A stretch of 64,000 bases of DNA from [Actinomadura] parvosata subsp. kistnae (GCF_900323885.1 NZ_OOHJ01000018.1:2777001-2841000); one strand, 5' to 3'. Numbered from the stretch's first letter, positions 15,570 to 24,681 are shown. Program-made: numbers and translations. The notes: generated by a model not told the origin, from the sequence alone.

Positions 15570-18500
15570 CGGGGATGGCGATGCCCGAGTCGTTCATGAG
15601 GAAGCCGACGAAAGCGCACGTCAGAGCCCCGAACAAGCCCGCCCTGAACGCCGGGGCCTCCCGGTAGGCCAGCCCGAGGGCGGCGGCGCCCCAGCGTGAC
15701 GGGCGGGCCAGCACCAGAAACAGGAAGGCCAGCGCGACCAGCGAGAGGAGGGTCAGAGACCAGTTCCCCACCGTCACCCCGACCATGGCACCGAACTTGC
15801 GCCCGACGACCGTCCACGCCTGGCCGTCGATGATCTGCTGCACGAAGGTGCCCAGGTGGGTGCGCTGGGTCTCCGGCCGCAACCAGTCCACCACCGACAG
15901 CGCCCCCACGATCGCGGCCCCCGCCAGCCCGACCACGACCAGCCGCAGCAACGACACCCGCTTGCCCGACAGCAACATCAGGAACACCGCCAGCCCGATC
16001 ACGAACGCCGGCACACCCCCGAAGTCCGCCCCCCAGGAAGGCCACCCGTCCGCGAAGACCGCGAACGCCCCGTACACCGAACACAACCCGACCACCACGA
16101 CCCTCGACACCCCCCGGCCGAGCAGCCACTGAGCCACCCCGGCCAGCCCGAGCACGGTGCCCGTGGCGTAGATGGCGAAGGCGATGTTGCTGAACCCGTA
16201 GAACCGCCCGCCCGTCACGGGCTCGTACCCGGTGACGGCGTTCACCTGGAGCTTCGACCCGGTCATGACGTCGATCAGGAGCGCGAGCGAGGTGACGGCG
16301 GCCACCACGGTCAGGGGTCCCAGCACGTGCGCCCGCCAGGGGCCGGCGAAGGCGAGGGCGGTGATGAGGGCGGCGATGCCCAGAATCGTCACGATCACCG
16401 ACAACATCGGGACCGGCAGGGTCCACCACGGGACTAGCTGGGCCAGGAAGGTGGAGATGGCGATCGCGCCACTGAGCACGGCTACGAGTTGGACGGCTTT
16501 GAGCAGCTTGGAGGCGCTCGCCCGCACCACCCCTGCCTCCGCGCCCGTGCCCGCTCCCGTGCCCGCTCCCGTGTCCGCAGTCGCGAGTGGGCCCATGGAG
16601 GTGCCCGCGCCTGCGTCCGCACTTGCGGCCAGGTCCGAGGGCGTGCCCGCGCTTGCGGCCAGGCTCGAGGGCGTCCCCGTGCCTGCGTTCGCGCTCATGC
16701 CCGAGCCTGCGCCTGCGTCGGTGCTCAGGCCAGCGCCTTCGCCTGCACTCGCGCCTGCGTCCATGTCGGCGCCTGTGCCCGCGGCGGGCCCTGTGCCCAT
16801 ACCCATGCTCGTGCCCGTGCTCGCGGCTGCGTCCGTGCTTGGGGCCTCGGAGCGGCGGCGGCGGAGGCGGAGGGCTAGGGCGGCGAAGGCGTAGAAGAGG
16901 AGCTGGGCCGTGACCAGGACGGCGAAGAACGGGCCGCGGACCTCGCGCAGCACCTGGCTGGCCAGGTCACCGTCCGCCAGCTCCGTCACCGTCTCGGCCG
17001 GTGTGGCGGGGGCGGGGCCGCCGGGTTGCCAGGAGCGGCCGACCACCTCGCGGGCGGCGGGCAGGCCGAGGAGCTGGATCGTGGTGGCGGTGAGGTCGGT
17101 GATCGCGACCAGGGCGTCCTGGCGGGTGGAGGTCGCGGTGAGGTGGCCGTGCGGGTACGGGCGGCCGTCCGGGGAGGGGCCGGTGGCGATGGCGACGTGG
17201 AGGTGGGCGTTCGGGGTGACGTCCGAGATGCCGGCCAGGAGGACGGTGGTGCCCTGGGGGAGGCGGCTGATCAGGGTGCCTACCTGCTGGTCCGCCCGCG
17301 ACACCGCGGCCTGGCGGGCGGTGGGCGTGAGGGGGGTGGGGACGCCGTACTCGTCGAGGGGCTGCTTCGACCAGGCGTCGGAGAGGGCGGATGCGTCGAG
17401 GACGATCAGGTTGTAGGGGGTGAGGTCGCCCAGGGAGTCGAGAGTGTCGAGGGTGGGGGTGTATCTGGCGATATTTCCGGACTTGTCGGCGGCGGCCAAG
17501 GCGGCGCCCGGGCCGATCGCGGCGACCTTCCCGCCTCCGTCCGTCACGAGCTGGCCCAGCGTGCCCAGCTTGGCGTCGTAGCCGGTCTCCGCCTGGTACG
17601 CGGTCAGGGCGGCCCAATTCGGGACGGTGGCGCCTTGGCCTTCCTGCTGAGGAGTGGGTGGGACCGGGCAGCCCTTGCCCTCCGCACCGGCTCGCTGGCC
17701 CGCCGAAACGGTCAGCCAGCCGGCTGTGGGGCACGTGATGCCACGGTCGGGAGGTGGGACGGCCCGCGTGGACAGGGACGCTGAGGCCCCTTCGGTGACC
17801 AGCCGCCACAGGGCGGGCGTCCGCGCCTCGTCGAGGTCGCTCCACTCCAGCCCGGGCACCCCGATGAGCGCCACCCGCCCCTGCGGCGCGCTCGTGGCTG
17901 GGAGCGCGACGGCCGCTGCCTCCGCGCCCGCGTGCCGTTCTGTGCTGGCCGTCGTGTCCGTGCTCGCGTGCCGTTCTGTGCTGGCCGTCGTGCCCTCGCC
18001 CGCGTGCCGATCTGTGCTCGCCGCCGTGCCCGCGCCTGCGAGTCGGCCGGTGTTCGCCGCCGCGCCTGCGCGGGTGCTTGGGGTTGTGGCGATGCTCGCC
18101 GCTGCGATCCTGCCCGTGTGCGCCTTTCCGCTCGCCACTGCGGCGGGGCTGGTGCTGCCACCAGCCTCGGCGCCTGTGCTCGCCCATGCGCCTGTGCGGG
18201 TGCTCGCGTGCCGGCCGGCGTTCGCATCCGTGCCTGTGCCCGCGGATCGGGTGATGGCCGCGCCCGCCGCGGCGGCCGGGCCTGCGGTGGTGCCGGCCGT
18301 GGCTGTGTCCCGGCCTGGGGCGGTGCCGGCTGCCGGGGCTGCGGCCGGGCTTGTGCCGGTGCTTGTGTGTGGACTGGTGCTCGCCACTGCGGCTGGGCCC
18401 CTGCTGGTGCCGGCGTCCGCGCCAACGCCCGTGGTGATGTGCGCGGGTGCCGTGCTCAGGGCTGTGGCCGGGACGGTGGGGAGGAGGGTGAGGGGGAGGG

Positions 18501-18594
18501 CGAGGAGGGCGGTGGCGAGGGTGCGGGTGGGGCGGCGGGCGGGGTGGTGTGGTGCGTACCGGGCCTCGCGCGGGCGCGGCGTGGCGTTCGGCAT
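15445..18594 (-). CDS. Large membrane protein with alkaline-phosphatase-like ectodomain and low-complexity inserts
   Basis: 1049 aa from ATG 18594 (GGGGG about eight bases upstream). Order: signal peptide (~18-45), ~200 residues of Ala/Thr/Gly/Ser repeats, an extracytoplasmic domain beginning RVALIGVPGLEWSDLDEARTP that resembles alkaline-phosphatase-superfamily folds (~230-540), one helix, a second low-complexity tract (~575-690), then about nine helices including GGRFYGFSNIAFAIYATG. Substrate unknown; its place between two GT-C mannosyltransferases suggests a role in envelope polymer metabolism. The C-terminal tail overlaps the convergent MptB-like gene by 125 bp. Confidence 0.75.
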   Translation of the reverse strand: MPNATPRPREARYAPHHPARRPTRTLATALLALPLTLLPTVPATALSTAPAHITTGVGADAGTSRGPAAVASTSPHTSTGTSPAAAPAAGTAPGRDTATAGTTAGPAAAAGAAITRSAGTGTDANAGRHASTRTGAWASTGAEAGGSTSPAAVASGKAHTGRIAAASIATTPSTRAGAAANTGRLAGAGTAASTDRHAGEGTTASTERHASTDTTASTERHAGAEAAAVALPATSAPQGRVALIGVPGLEWSDLDEARTPALWRLVTEGASASLSTRAVPPPDRGITCPTAGWLTVSAGQRAGAEGKGCPVPPTPQQEGQGATVPNWAALTAYQAETGYDAKLGTLGQLVTDGGGKVAAIGPGAALAAADKSGNIARYTPTLDTLDSLGDLTPYNLIVLDASALSDAWSKQPLDEYGVPTPLTPTARQAAVSRADQQVGTLISRLPQGTTVLLAGISDVTPNAHLHVAIATGPSPDGRPYPHGHLTATSTRQDALVAITDLTATTIQLLGLPAAREVVGRSWQPGGPAPATPAETVTELADGDLASQVLREVRGPFFAVLVTAQLLFYAFAALALRLRRRRSEAPSTDAAASTGTSMGMGTGPAAGTGADMDAGASAGEGAGLSTDAGAGSGMSANAGTGTPSSLAASAGTPSDLAASADAGAGTSMGPLATADTGAGTGAGTGAEAGVVRASASKLLKAVQLVAVLSGAIAISTFLAQLVPWWTLPVPMLSVIVTILGIAALITALAFAGPWRAHVLGPLTVVAAVTSLALLIDVMTGSKLQVNAVTGYEPVTGGRFYGFSNIAFAIYATGTVLGLAGVAQWLLGRGVSRVVVVGLCSVYGAFAVFADGWPSWGADFGGVPAFVIGLAVFLMLLSGKRVSLLRLVVVGLAGAAIVGALSVVDWLRPETQRTHLGTFVQQIIDGQAWTVVGRKFGAMVGVTVGNWSLTLLSLVALAFLFLVLARPSRWGAAALGLAYREAPAFRAGLFGALTCAFVGFLMNDSGIAIPAMALTVAVPLTLAACVRALQLATPTPPAPPSEPAAPRQAGA
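17929..18035 (-). repeat. 36-bp tandem repeats in the 15445 gene
   Basis: About three units, beginning with a CGTGCCGTTCTGTGCTGGCC-like core. On the coding strand they give 12-residue repeats of form STERHAxxxTTA. Weaker relatives extend on both sides. Confidence 0.8.
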
Positions 18595-18653
18595 GTACGG
18601 ACCCCCAGTAGTCTGCCCCTCGATCAACAACAGCCACGGTAACGTGCCACACC

Positions 18654-19862
18654 GTGACAAGTGGCGAGGTGGGCGTGATCCGGCGGCAGTGGTGGGCGTG
18701 GGCGGTCGTGGTGCTCGTCGTCGCGGTCGCGGTGGCGCCGCTGGTGGACACGTGGCTGACGAACCCCGACGATCAGCGGCTCGTGGACCTGGACGTTTAC
18801 CGTACGGGCGGGCAGATGCTGCTCGACGGGCGGCCGGTGTACGACTACGTCACGCCCGCGCCGCAGTTGCTGCCGTTCACGTATCCGCCGATCGCCGCGA
18901 TGCTGGCGGTGGTGCTGGCGTGGATGTCGTGGGAGACGGCGCAGTGGGTCTGGACGGCGGGGATCTTCGTGGCGCTCGCCGTGACGGTGTGGCTGTCGTT
19001 CCGTCAGGTGCTGGAGCGGGAGTCGCTGCGCAGGTACGTGCCGTGGGCGTTCGCGCTGCTCATGGTGCTGTGCACGTACCTGATGCCGATCAGGGACCAG
19101 GTCAGGTTCGGGCAGGTGGACATCCTGCTGGTGGCGTTGTGCTTGGCGGACTGCGTGGTGCGGCGGCCGTGGTGGCCGCGGGGGTTCCTGATCGGGCTGG
19201 CGACGGCGGTGAAGCTGACTCCGGGCGTCTTCCTGATCTACCTGCTGGTGACGAGGCAGTGGCGGACGTTCTTCATGGCGTCGTTCGCGGCGGCGGTGCT
19301 CACGTTGCTGCCGTTCGCGGTGATCCCGCAGGATGCGGCGGACTTCTGGTTCTCGGCGCTGCTCGATCCTGAACGGCTGGGCGCGAACGCGGCCACGACG
19401 AACCAGTCGATCCGCGGCATGCTGATCCGGTTGTACCTGCCGCAGGAGTGGCTGACGCTGCTGGTGTGGGCGGCGATCGTGGTCGTGGTGGGCTGGTTCG
19501 GGTTCCGGGGGGCGCGGGAGGCGTACAGGGCGGGTGACACGCTCACGGCGGTCGCGCTGGTGGGGCTGATGGCGGTGCTGCTGTCGCCGGTGGCGTGGAT
19601 CCACCACCTGGCGTGGGTGGTCGTGGTGCTGGCGGCGATCGTGGGCGACGGGCGGGACCCGGTGCGGCTGCGGGTGGCGGCGGGTGTGTGGCTGTTCTAC
19701 GTGGTGCCGGTCCCGTGGTGGGGGGTGTCGCTGATCAGCCTGAAGATCCCTGGGGTCAGCCTGGTGCTCGGCAAGATCGTGCAGAACGGGTTCGGGCTGG
19801 GTGCGGTGGCCCTGGTGTGGTTGTTGGTGTCCTGGCTGCCGAAACGCCGCCGGATCGCTTGA
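18654..19862 (+). CDS. GT87-family (DUF2029) membrane mannosyltransferase
   Basis: 402 aa with 10-11 helices. N-terminal loop LVDLDVYRTGGQMLLDGRPVYDYVTPAPQLLPFTYPP (about residues 42-78) contains the conserved acidic and YPP motif of the DUF2029/GT87 family (PimE- and AftC-like), which use polyprenol-phosphate sugars outside the membrane. It diverges from the large phosphatase-like gene over a 59-bp gap; the GTG start is close to TAACGTG. Acceptor unknown, probably phosphatidylinositol mannosides or a related lipoglycan. Confidence 0.87.
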   Translation: MTSGEVGVIRRQWWAWAVVVLVVAVAVAPLVDTWLTNPDDQRLVDLDVYRTGGQMLLDGRPVYDYVTPAPQLLPFTYPPIAAMLAVVLAWMSWETAQWVWTAGIFVALAVTVWLSFRQVLERESLRRYVPWAFALLMVLCTYLMPIRDQVRFGQVDILLVALCLADCVVRRPWWPRGFLIGLATAVKLTPGVFLIYLLVTRQWRTFFMASFAAAVLTLLPFAVIPQDAADFWFSALLDPERLGANAATTNQSIRGMLIRLYLPQEWLTLLVWAAIVVVVGWFGFRGAREAYRAGDTLTAVALVGLMAVLLSPVAWIHHLAWVVVVLAAIVGDGRDPVRLRVAAGVWLFYVVPVPWWGVSLISLKIPGVSLVLGKIVQNGFGLGAVALVWLLVSWLPKRRRIA

Positions 19863-19884
19863 CCCAGCCATTACGCTCGGTGCC

Positions 19885-20304
19885 GTGCTCGTTACCACAT
19901 GGGTGATCGTGGGCGTCGTCGCCGGAATCAGTGGCGTGATGATCGGTTACCTGGCGCTGCGCCAGGCCAGGGCCACGGTGGAAGACTGCCAGCGGATGCT
20001 CTCGCGGCAGATCAGCGAGGGGCGCGGCGATCTCAAGGCGATCAGGGACGTCGCGGTGTGCCGGTACGACGCGCTGTCGGAGATGACCGGGCGGCTGTCG
20101 TTCTCCGTGGCGATGATCAACGGGCTGGGTGACGGGATCGTGCTGACGTCCATCAACGGGCGCAGCGAGACCCGCACGTACGTGCGGGGCGTGGTGGGCG
20201 GGAAGGGGCAGCAGCCGCTGTCGCCGGAGGAGGAAGAGGCGGTGCGGGCCGCCAGGCTGGGGCACGGTCCCGTGGTCGCGTGCCGGGCCGCCGAGCTGCT
20301 GTGA
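19885..20304 (+). CDS. DUF4446 family protein
   Basis: 139 aa from GTG 19885, with TACGCT (19872-19877) seven bases upstream. One N-terminal helix (~1-25), a short coiled region, then the family core AVCRYDALSEMTGRLSFSVAMINGLGDGIVLTSINGRSETRTY. Probably a membrane-anchored cytoplasmic protein; no known function. It stands before pheA but pheA has its own leaderless promoter. Confidence 0.88.
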   Translation: MLVTTWVIVGVVAGISGVMIGYLALRQARATVEDCQRMLSRQISEGRGDLKAIRDVAVCRYDALSEMTGRLSFSVAMINGLGDGIVLTSINGRSETRTYVRGVVGGKGQQPLSPEEEEAVRAARLGHGPVVACRAAELL

Positions 20305-20375
20305 GTTCAGTCCGTACGGTGACTCGGTGGCCGAAATGGCGGCGGGCGCTGTCCACCTGCGGATAGCCTGTAAGT

Positions 20376-21296
20376 ATGCCCAGACTCGCCTATCTCGGAC
20401 CGGAAGGGACCTTCACCGAAGAGGCCCTGCGGCTCCTCGACCCCACCGCCGAGCGCCTGCCCTGCGCCACCGTGAGCGCCGCGCTGAACGCGGCCCGCTC
20501 CGGCGACGCCGACGGCGCGGTGGTGCCGCTGGAGAACTCCATCGAGGGTGCGATCACCACGACGCTCGACGAGTTCGCCTGGGGCGAGCCGTTGCTGATC
20601 AACGCCGAGCTGCTGCTGCCCGTGCAGTTCTCGCTCCTGGCCCGGCCCGGCACCGAGATCCCGCACATCAAGCGGGTCTACACGCATCCGGCGGCGATCA
20701 CGCAGTGCCGCGCCTACATCTCGCGCGAGCTGCCCGACGCCGTCGTGGTGGCGGCCCCGTCCACGGCGGCCGCCGCGCAGGAGGTGTCGCTGCCCGGCTC
20801 GCCGTACGACGCCGCGATCGCCGCGCGCATCGCCGGCGAGCACTACGGGCTGGTGGAGCTGGCCGGCGACATCGGCGACCGCTCCGACACCGTGACCAGG
20901 TTCGTGAAGGTGAGCCGGCCGGGGCCGCTGCCGGAGGCGACCGGCTCCGACCGCACCACGCTGGTGGTCTTCCTGGCCGACGACCACCCGGGCGCGCTGC
21001 TGGAGATGCTGACCGAGTTCTCCGTGCGCGGGGTCAACCTGACGCGCATCGAGTCGCGGCCGACCGGCGACGGCATCGGGCGCTACTTCTTCCACTTCGA
21101 CTTCGAGGGGCACGTCGCCGACGCCCGCGTGGGCGAGGCGATCGCGGGGCTGCACCGGATCTGCGGCGAGGTGCGCTTCCTCGGCAGCTACCCGCGGGCC
21201 GACGGCGTGGCGCCGCAGATCAAGCGGGGCACGTCCGACCCGGAGTTCGCGGAGGCGGGCGAGTGGCTGGCGAAGGTCAGGGCTGGGCAGGTCTGA
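20376..21296 (+). CDS. pheA: Prephenate dehydratase
   Basis: 306 aa. Begins LAYLGPEGTFTEEAL, has the catalytic TRF motif (DTVTRFVKV, ~residues 170-178) and a C-terminal ACT domain with GVNLTRIESRPTG, the phenylalanine-binding motif. Converts prephenate to phenylpyruvate in phenylalanine synthesis and is feedback-inhibited through ACT. TAGCCT at 20364-20369 precedes ATG by six bases, so leaderless. Its 3' end is duplicated just downstream. Confidence 0.96.
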   Translation: MPRLAYLGPEGTFTEEALRLLDPTAERLPCATVSAALNAARSGDADGAVVPLENSIEGAITTTLDEFAWGEPLLINAELLLPVQFSLLARPGTEIPHIKRVYTHPAAITQCRAYISRELPDAVVVAAPSTAAAAQEVSLPGSPYDAAIAARIAGEHYGLVELAGDIGDRSDTVTRFVKVSRPGPLPEATGSDRTTLVVFLADDHPGALLEMLTEFSVRGVNLTRIESRPTGDGIGRYFFHFDFEGHVADARVGEAIAGLHRICGEVRFLGSYPRADGVAPQIKRGTSDPEFAEAGEWLAKVRAGQV

Positions 21297-21370
21297 GCAC
21301 CTGACCGCGTACGCGGGCGAGTGGCTGGCCAAGGTCAGGGCCGGGGAGGCCTGAGCACCTGACGGCGTAC
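21255..21370 (+). repeat. 58-bp tandem duplication of the pheA 3' end
   Basis: Copy 1 (21255-21312) contains the last 13 codons and stop of pheA; copy 2 (21313-21370) repeats it with a handful of mismatches, including a second in-frame-like ending AGEWLAKVRAGEA and TGA. A third start (ACGCGGG) follows. Confidence 0.9.
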
Positions 21371-21419
21371 GCGGGAAAGCAGGGGCGCGGCGCCTCCGTC
21401 CGCCGGTAGCCTTGCCCTT

Positions 21420-22682
21420 GTGATTGACCTGCGTACCCTTCGTGAGGACCCCGACCGGCTACGGGCGTCGCAGCGTGCCCGCGGTGAGGACGACTCGGTC
21501 GTCGACACGCTGCTCGACCTCGACGAGCGCCGCCGATCCGCGCTGACCTCGTTCGAGTCGCTGCGCGCTGAGCAGAAGAGCATGGGCAAGTCGGTCTCCA
21601 AGGCGCAGGGCGAGGAGAAGGCGGCGCTGCTCCAGCGCGCCAAGGAGCTCGCGGGCCAGGTCAAGGCCGCCGAGTCGGAGGCCGAGAAGCTGGGCGCCGA
21701 GCTCGACGAGGTGCTCCAGACGGTGCCCAACATCGTCGAGGAGGGCGCGCCCCCCGGCGGCGAGGACGACTACGTCGTGCTGGAGACGCACGGCGAGCCG
21801 CGCACGTTCGACTTCGAGCCGAAGGACCACCTGGAGCTGGGCGAGGCCCTGGGCGCCATCGACATGGAGCGGGGCGCCAAGGTCTCGGGCTCGCGCTTCT
21901 TCTTCCTCAAGGGCGTCGGCGCGCGGCTGCAGCTCGGCCTGCTCAACATGGCGATGCAGCAGGCGATCGAGGCCGGGTTCACGCCGATGATCACGCCGGT
22001 GCTCGTCAAGCCGGAGACCATGCAGGGCACCGGCTTCCACGTGGCCCACGACAAGGAGATCTACCGGCTGCCTGAAGACGACCTCTACCTCGTCGGCACC
22101 TCCGAGGTGTCGCTGGCGGGCTACCACGCTCAGGAGATCCTCGACGCCGGTGACCTGCCGCTGCGGTACGCCGGCTGGTCGTCGTGCTTCCGCCGCGAGG
22201 CGGGCTCCTACGGCAAGGACACCAGGGGCATCATCCGGGTGCACCAGTTCGACAAGGTCGAGATGTTCTCGTACGTGCGGCCGGAGGACGCCCACGAGGA
22301 GCACCAGCGGCTGCTCGGCTGGGAGAAGGAGATGCTGGCCAAGATCGAGGTCCCGTACCGCGTCATCGACACGGCGGCGGGCGACCTCGGCATGTCGGCG
22401 GCCCGCAAGTTCGACTGCGAGGCGTGGATCCCCACGCAGGGCCGCTACCGCGAGCTGACCTCGACGTCCAACTGCACCGAGTTCCAGGCGCGCAGGCTCG
22501 CCGTCCGCTACCGCGACAAGGACGGCAAGCCGCAGCACCTCGCCACGCTCAACGGCACGCTCGCCACGACCCGCTGGATCGTGGCGATCCTGGAGAACCA
22601 CCAGCAGGCCGACGGCTCCGTGGTGGTCCCCCAGGCGTTGCGGCCCTACGTGGGCCTCGACGTGCTGGAGCCGGCGAAGTAG
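21420..22682 (+). CDS. serS: Seryl-tRNA synthetase
   Basis: 420 aa. N-terminal long coiled-coil arm (residues ~25-100), then class II catalytic core with motif 2 FRREAGSYGKDTRGIIRVHQF and motif 3 LNGTLATTRWIVAILEN. Charges tRNA-Ser; the window also holds a tRNA-Ser(UGA). GTG start with TAGCCT at 21407-21412, so leaderless. Its 3' end overlaps the convergent membrane-protein gene by 37 bp. Confidence 0.97.
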   Translation: MIDLRTLREDPDRLRASQRARGEDDSVVDTLLDLDERRRSALTSFESLRAEQKSMGKSVSKAQGEEKAALLQRAKELAGQVKAAESEAEKLGAELDEVLQTVPNIVEEGAPPGGEDDYVVLETHGEPRTFDFEPKDHLELGEALGAIDMERGAKVSGSRFFFLKGVGARLQLGLLNMAMQQAIEAGFTPMITPVLVKPETMQGTGFHVAHDKEIYRLPEDDLYLVGTSEVSLAGYHAQEILDAGDLPLRYAGWSSCFRREAGSYGKDTRGIIRVHQFDKVEMFSYVRPEDAHEEHQRLLGWEKEMLAKIEVPYRVIDTAAGDLGMSAARKFDCEAWIPTQGRYRELTSTSNCTEFQARRLAVRYRDKDGKPQHLATLNGTLATTRWIVAILENHQQADGSVVVPQALRPYVGLDVLEPAK

Positions 22683-24040
22683 CCGGAAGTCGCGCGGCGG
22701 GCGTCCCTCCTGATGGCGGCGGCGCTCGCCAGCACGACCAGGCCGGTCAGCAGGACGGCGAGCGCGAGCGCGAGCGTGTACGAGTCCGGCGTGCCCCGCG
22801 CCCAGCCCGTGAACGGCAGGTAGACGGCCCCGTAGACGAGCGGCGCGGCCAGCGCCCCGATGGCGGCGGAGGCCGGGCGGGCCTTGCCGGCTATGGCCAG
22901 CACGAGGCAGACCGTGACGCCCGCCAGGAGCAGGGCCGCCCCGATGAGGACGACGGGCACGCCCAGGACGACCTCCGGGTACGGCGGCAGGACTTCGGAG
23001 CGCACCAGGAGCAGCAGACCCGAGCAGGCGGCGAGCGCGGAGCCGGTGTAGGCCAGGGTGAACTGGCGCATCCCGGCCCCCGCCCCGGCGAACAGCATGC
23101 AGGCGGCAAGGAAGATCGCCACGTTCTGCTCGGGTTCCACGCCCACCTCGGCCGCCTCGGTGCCGGGCCAGCCGATCTGCCGCCACGTGCCCGACGCGTC
23201 GCGGACGGTGATGCCCGCCATGCCGTCCGCCACGACGACGACGTGCTGCCCGTTCGGCTGCTCCCGCACGGCCAGTGACCGCGAGCGCAGCCCGTCGGGC
23301 CGGTACTGCCGGCTCAGCCGCTTCAGGTCATCCGCCGACGGCTCCCAGGACGTGTGCCACGTGACGCCGGTGTCGTCGGACTGCTCCACGGCCATCCGGC
23401 CCTGGACCAGGCGGTAGCAGCGGGCGGGCTGCCAGGGGACGCACTGGGCGCTCTGCGCCGGCCGTCCTTTGTCCTCGCCGGTCCGCTCCGTCCAGGTGCG
23501 GCCGCCGTCCTCCGACACCAGGTCCAGCATCCGGTCCGTGTGGACGGTGATGCGCCCGGAGGGGCTCACCTCCACGGCCGTGGCCGAGGGCGGTGGGATC
23601 GGGCCCGAGGTGGCGGCGACGGCGAGCACGGCCAGCGGCATCGTCACGATGATCCGCCGGCGGGCCGAGCCGGGGTGGCCGAGGGTGCGCCGCCGTACCC
23701 ACCACGCCAGGGCGAGGGCGGGCAGCGCCAGGAGGTCCGTAGGGTCGGCCAGGACGCGCGACGGGCCCGCCACGAGGGTCCAGGCTTGGGAGGCGAGCTC
23801 CGCGCCCGTCTCCGTCGTTTTGACGGCCGTGAAGAGCACACCGGTGAGTACGGTCGCCGCCAGGTCGGCGCGCCGCCAGAAGAGCAGGGCCACCAGCGCG
23901 GGCGCCACGACGAGCCCGGCGACGTCGCTGAGCTTGCCCGTGACGGGGCCGGGCCACGACTGTTTGAGCAGGTGGTCGTTGACCAAGAGCACGAGGACCC
24001 CGGCAATGGTCACGGGGTGACACAACCACGCGTACCTCAT
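22646..24040 (-). CDS. Multi-helix membrane protein with Asp-box (BNR-like) ectodomain
   Basis: 464 aa. Four N-terminal helices, an extracellular region (~150-300) with two Asp-box sequences, SEDGGRTWTERTG and SDDTGVTWHTSW, as in sialidase/BNR beta-propeller blades, then about five helices. No catalytic residues of sialidases are visible, so a sensing or scaffolding role is more likely. ATG 24040 was chosen because the family-like hydrophobic start follows it. Two CRP-like palindromes lie 43-98 bp upstream. Confidence 0.75.
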   Translation of the reverse strand: MRYAWLCHPVTIAGVLVLLVNDHLLKQSWPGPVTGKLSDVAGLVVAPALVALLFWRRADLAATVLTGVLFTAVKTTETGAELASQAWTLVAGPSRVLADPTDLLALPALALAWWVRRRTLGHPGSARRRIIVTMPLAVLAVAATSGPIPPPSATAVEVSPSGRITVHTDRMLDLVSEDGGRTWTERTGEDKGRPAQSAQCVPWQPARCYRLVQGRMAVEQSDDTGVTWHTSWEPSADDLKRLSRQYRPDGLRSRSLAVREQPNGQHVVVVADGMAGITVRDASGTWRQIGWPGTEAAEVGVEPEQNVAIFLAACMLFAGAGAGMRQFTLAYTGSALAACSGLLLLVRSEVLPPYPEVVLGVPVVLIGAALLLAGVTVCLVLAIAGKARPASAAIGALAAPLVYGAVYLPFTGWARGTPDSYTLALALAVLLTGLVVLASAAAIRRDARRATSGYFAGSSTSRPT

Positions 24041-24082
24041 ACTCAGGTCGATGGCCGGGCAAGGCGGGCGGTTCGGGAGATG

Positions 24083-24139
24083 TGTGAGTCGAGTCACACC
24101 CGTGACCGATCCGACACCGCCTTCGTGATCTTTCTCACG
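24083..24139. promoter_or_regulatory. Two CRP/FNR-type palindromes upstream of the 22646 gene
   Basis: TGTGA-GTCGAG-TCACA at 24083-24098 is an exact TGTGA-N6-TCACA site; CGTGA-TCTTTC-TCACG at 24124-24139 has the same GTGA-N6-TCAC core. Their centres are 41 bp apart, about four helical turns. Confidence 0.6.
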
Positions 24140-24201
24140 CTTCGGCCGGCCCGAGACCCGGGCGCCGGGAGGACCGAAACCCCTGGCCCCGGACAAGCAA
24201 A

Positions 24202-24234
24202 AGACCGGAGCCCGCTGGGAGCGAACCCCGGTCT
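24202..24234 (-). terminator. Rho-independent terminator of cspA
   Basis: AGACCGG (24202-24208) pairs with CCGGTCT (24228-24234). Read on the minus strand the stem is followed by TTTTGCTT. It lies 20 bp after the cspA stop. Confidence 0.8.
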
Positions 24235-24254
24235 ATCTCGCTGCTACAGGTGGG

Positions 24255-24458
24255 TTAGAGGGCCCGGACCTGAGAGGCCTGCGGCCCCTTCTGTCCCTGC
24301 GTGATCTCGAACTCGACCCGCTGGCCGTCTTCAAGGCTGCGGTAGCCGTTGCCGACGATCTCGGAGAAGTGAACGAACACGTCCGGCGCACCGCCGTCCG
24401 GGGCGATGAAGCCGAAGCCCTTCTCGGCGTTGAACCACTTGACGGTTCCCTGAGCCAT
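24255..24458 (-). CDS. cspA: Cold-shock protein
   Basis: 67 aa, full-length CSD: GTVKWFNAEKGFGFIAPD (RNP1) and DVFVHFSEI (RNP2). Small OB-fold RNA chaperone. A good AGGGAGAG Shine-Dalgarno precedes the ATG, and the gene stands alone with its own terminator. The region before it (24459-24681) holds a hairpin and probably a long 5' leader. Confidence 0.97.
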   Translation of the reverse strand: MAQGTVKWFNAEKGFGFIAPDGGAPDVFVHFSEIVGNGYRSLEDGQRVEFEITQGQKGPQASQVRAL

Positions 24459-24487
24459 AAAAGCTCTCCCTCAGGATGTGAATCTAT

Positions 24488-24510
24488 GGGACCCACACCT
24501 CGTGGGTCCC
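24488..24510 (-). promoter_or_regulatory. Hairpin in the cspA 5' leader
   Basis: GGGACCCAC (24488-24496) pairs perfectly with GTGGGTCCC (24502-24510), loop of five, 30 bases before the cspA ATG. Structured leaders are common in cold-shock genes; its effect here is not known. Confidence 0.5.
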
Positions 24511-24681
24511 GGTGTGTCGTACAGCAAGCACCCGGGGTGGCTCAGACAAAGTCATGCTGGTTTTCACTACGGGATCAGCTAATACAACGCCATCACATCT
24601 AACACCATTCTGGAGCGTTGGTGTTCCCGTCCTCAGGAAGATTTCTGTCCGGCGGCATCACCGGGCAAACTGGAACCTGTT

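Noticed and set aside
17929..18035. CRISPR-like array
   Set aside because: The 36-bp units are contiguous, have no unique spacers and encode an in-frame 12-residue protein repeat.
16489..18642. Long plus-strand frames opposite the phosphatase-like gene
   Set aside because: They are Ala/Cys/Arg-rich low-complexity shadows of the antisense repeats with no domain or ribosome-binding site.
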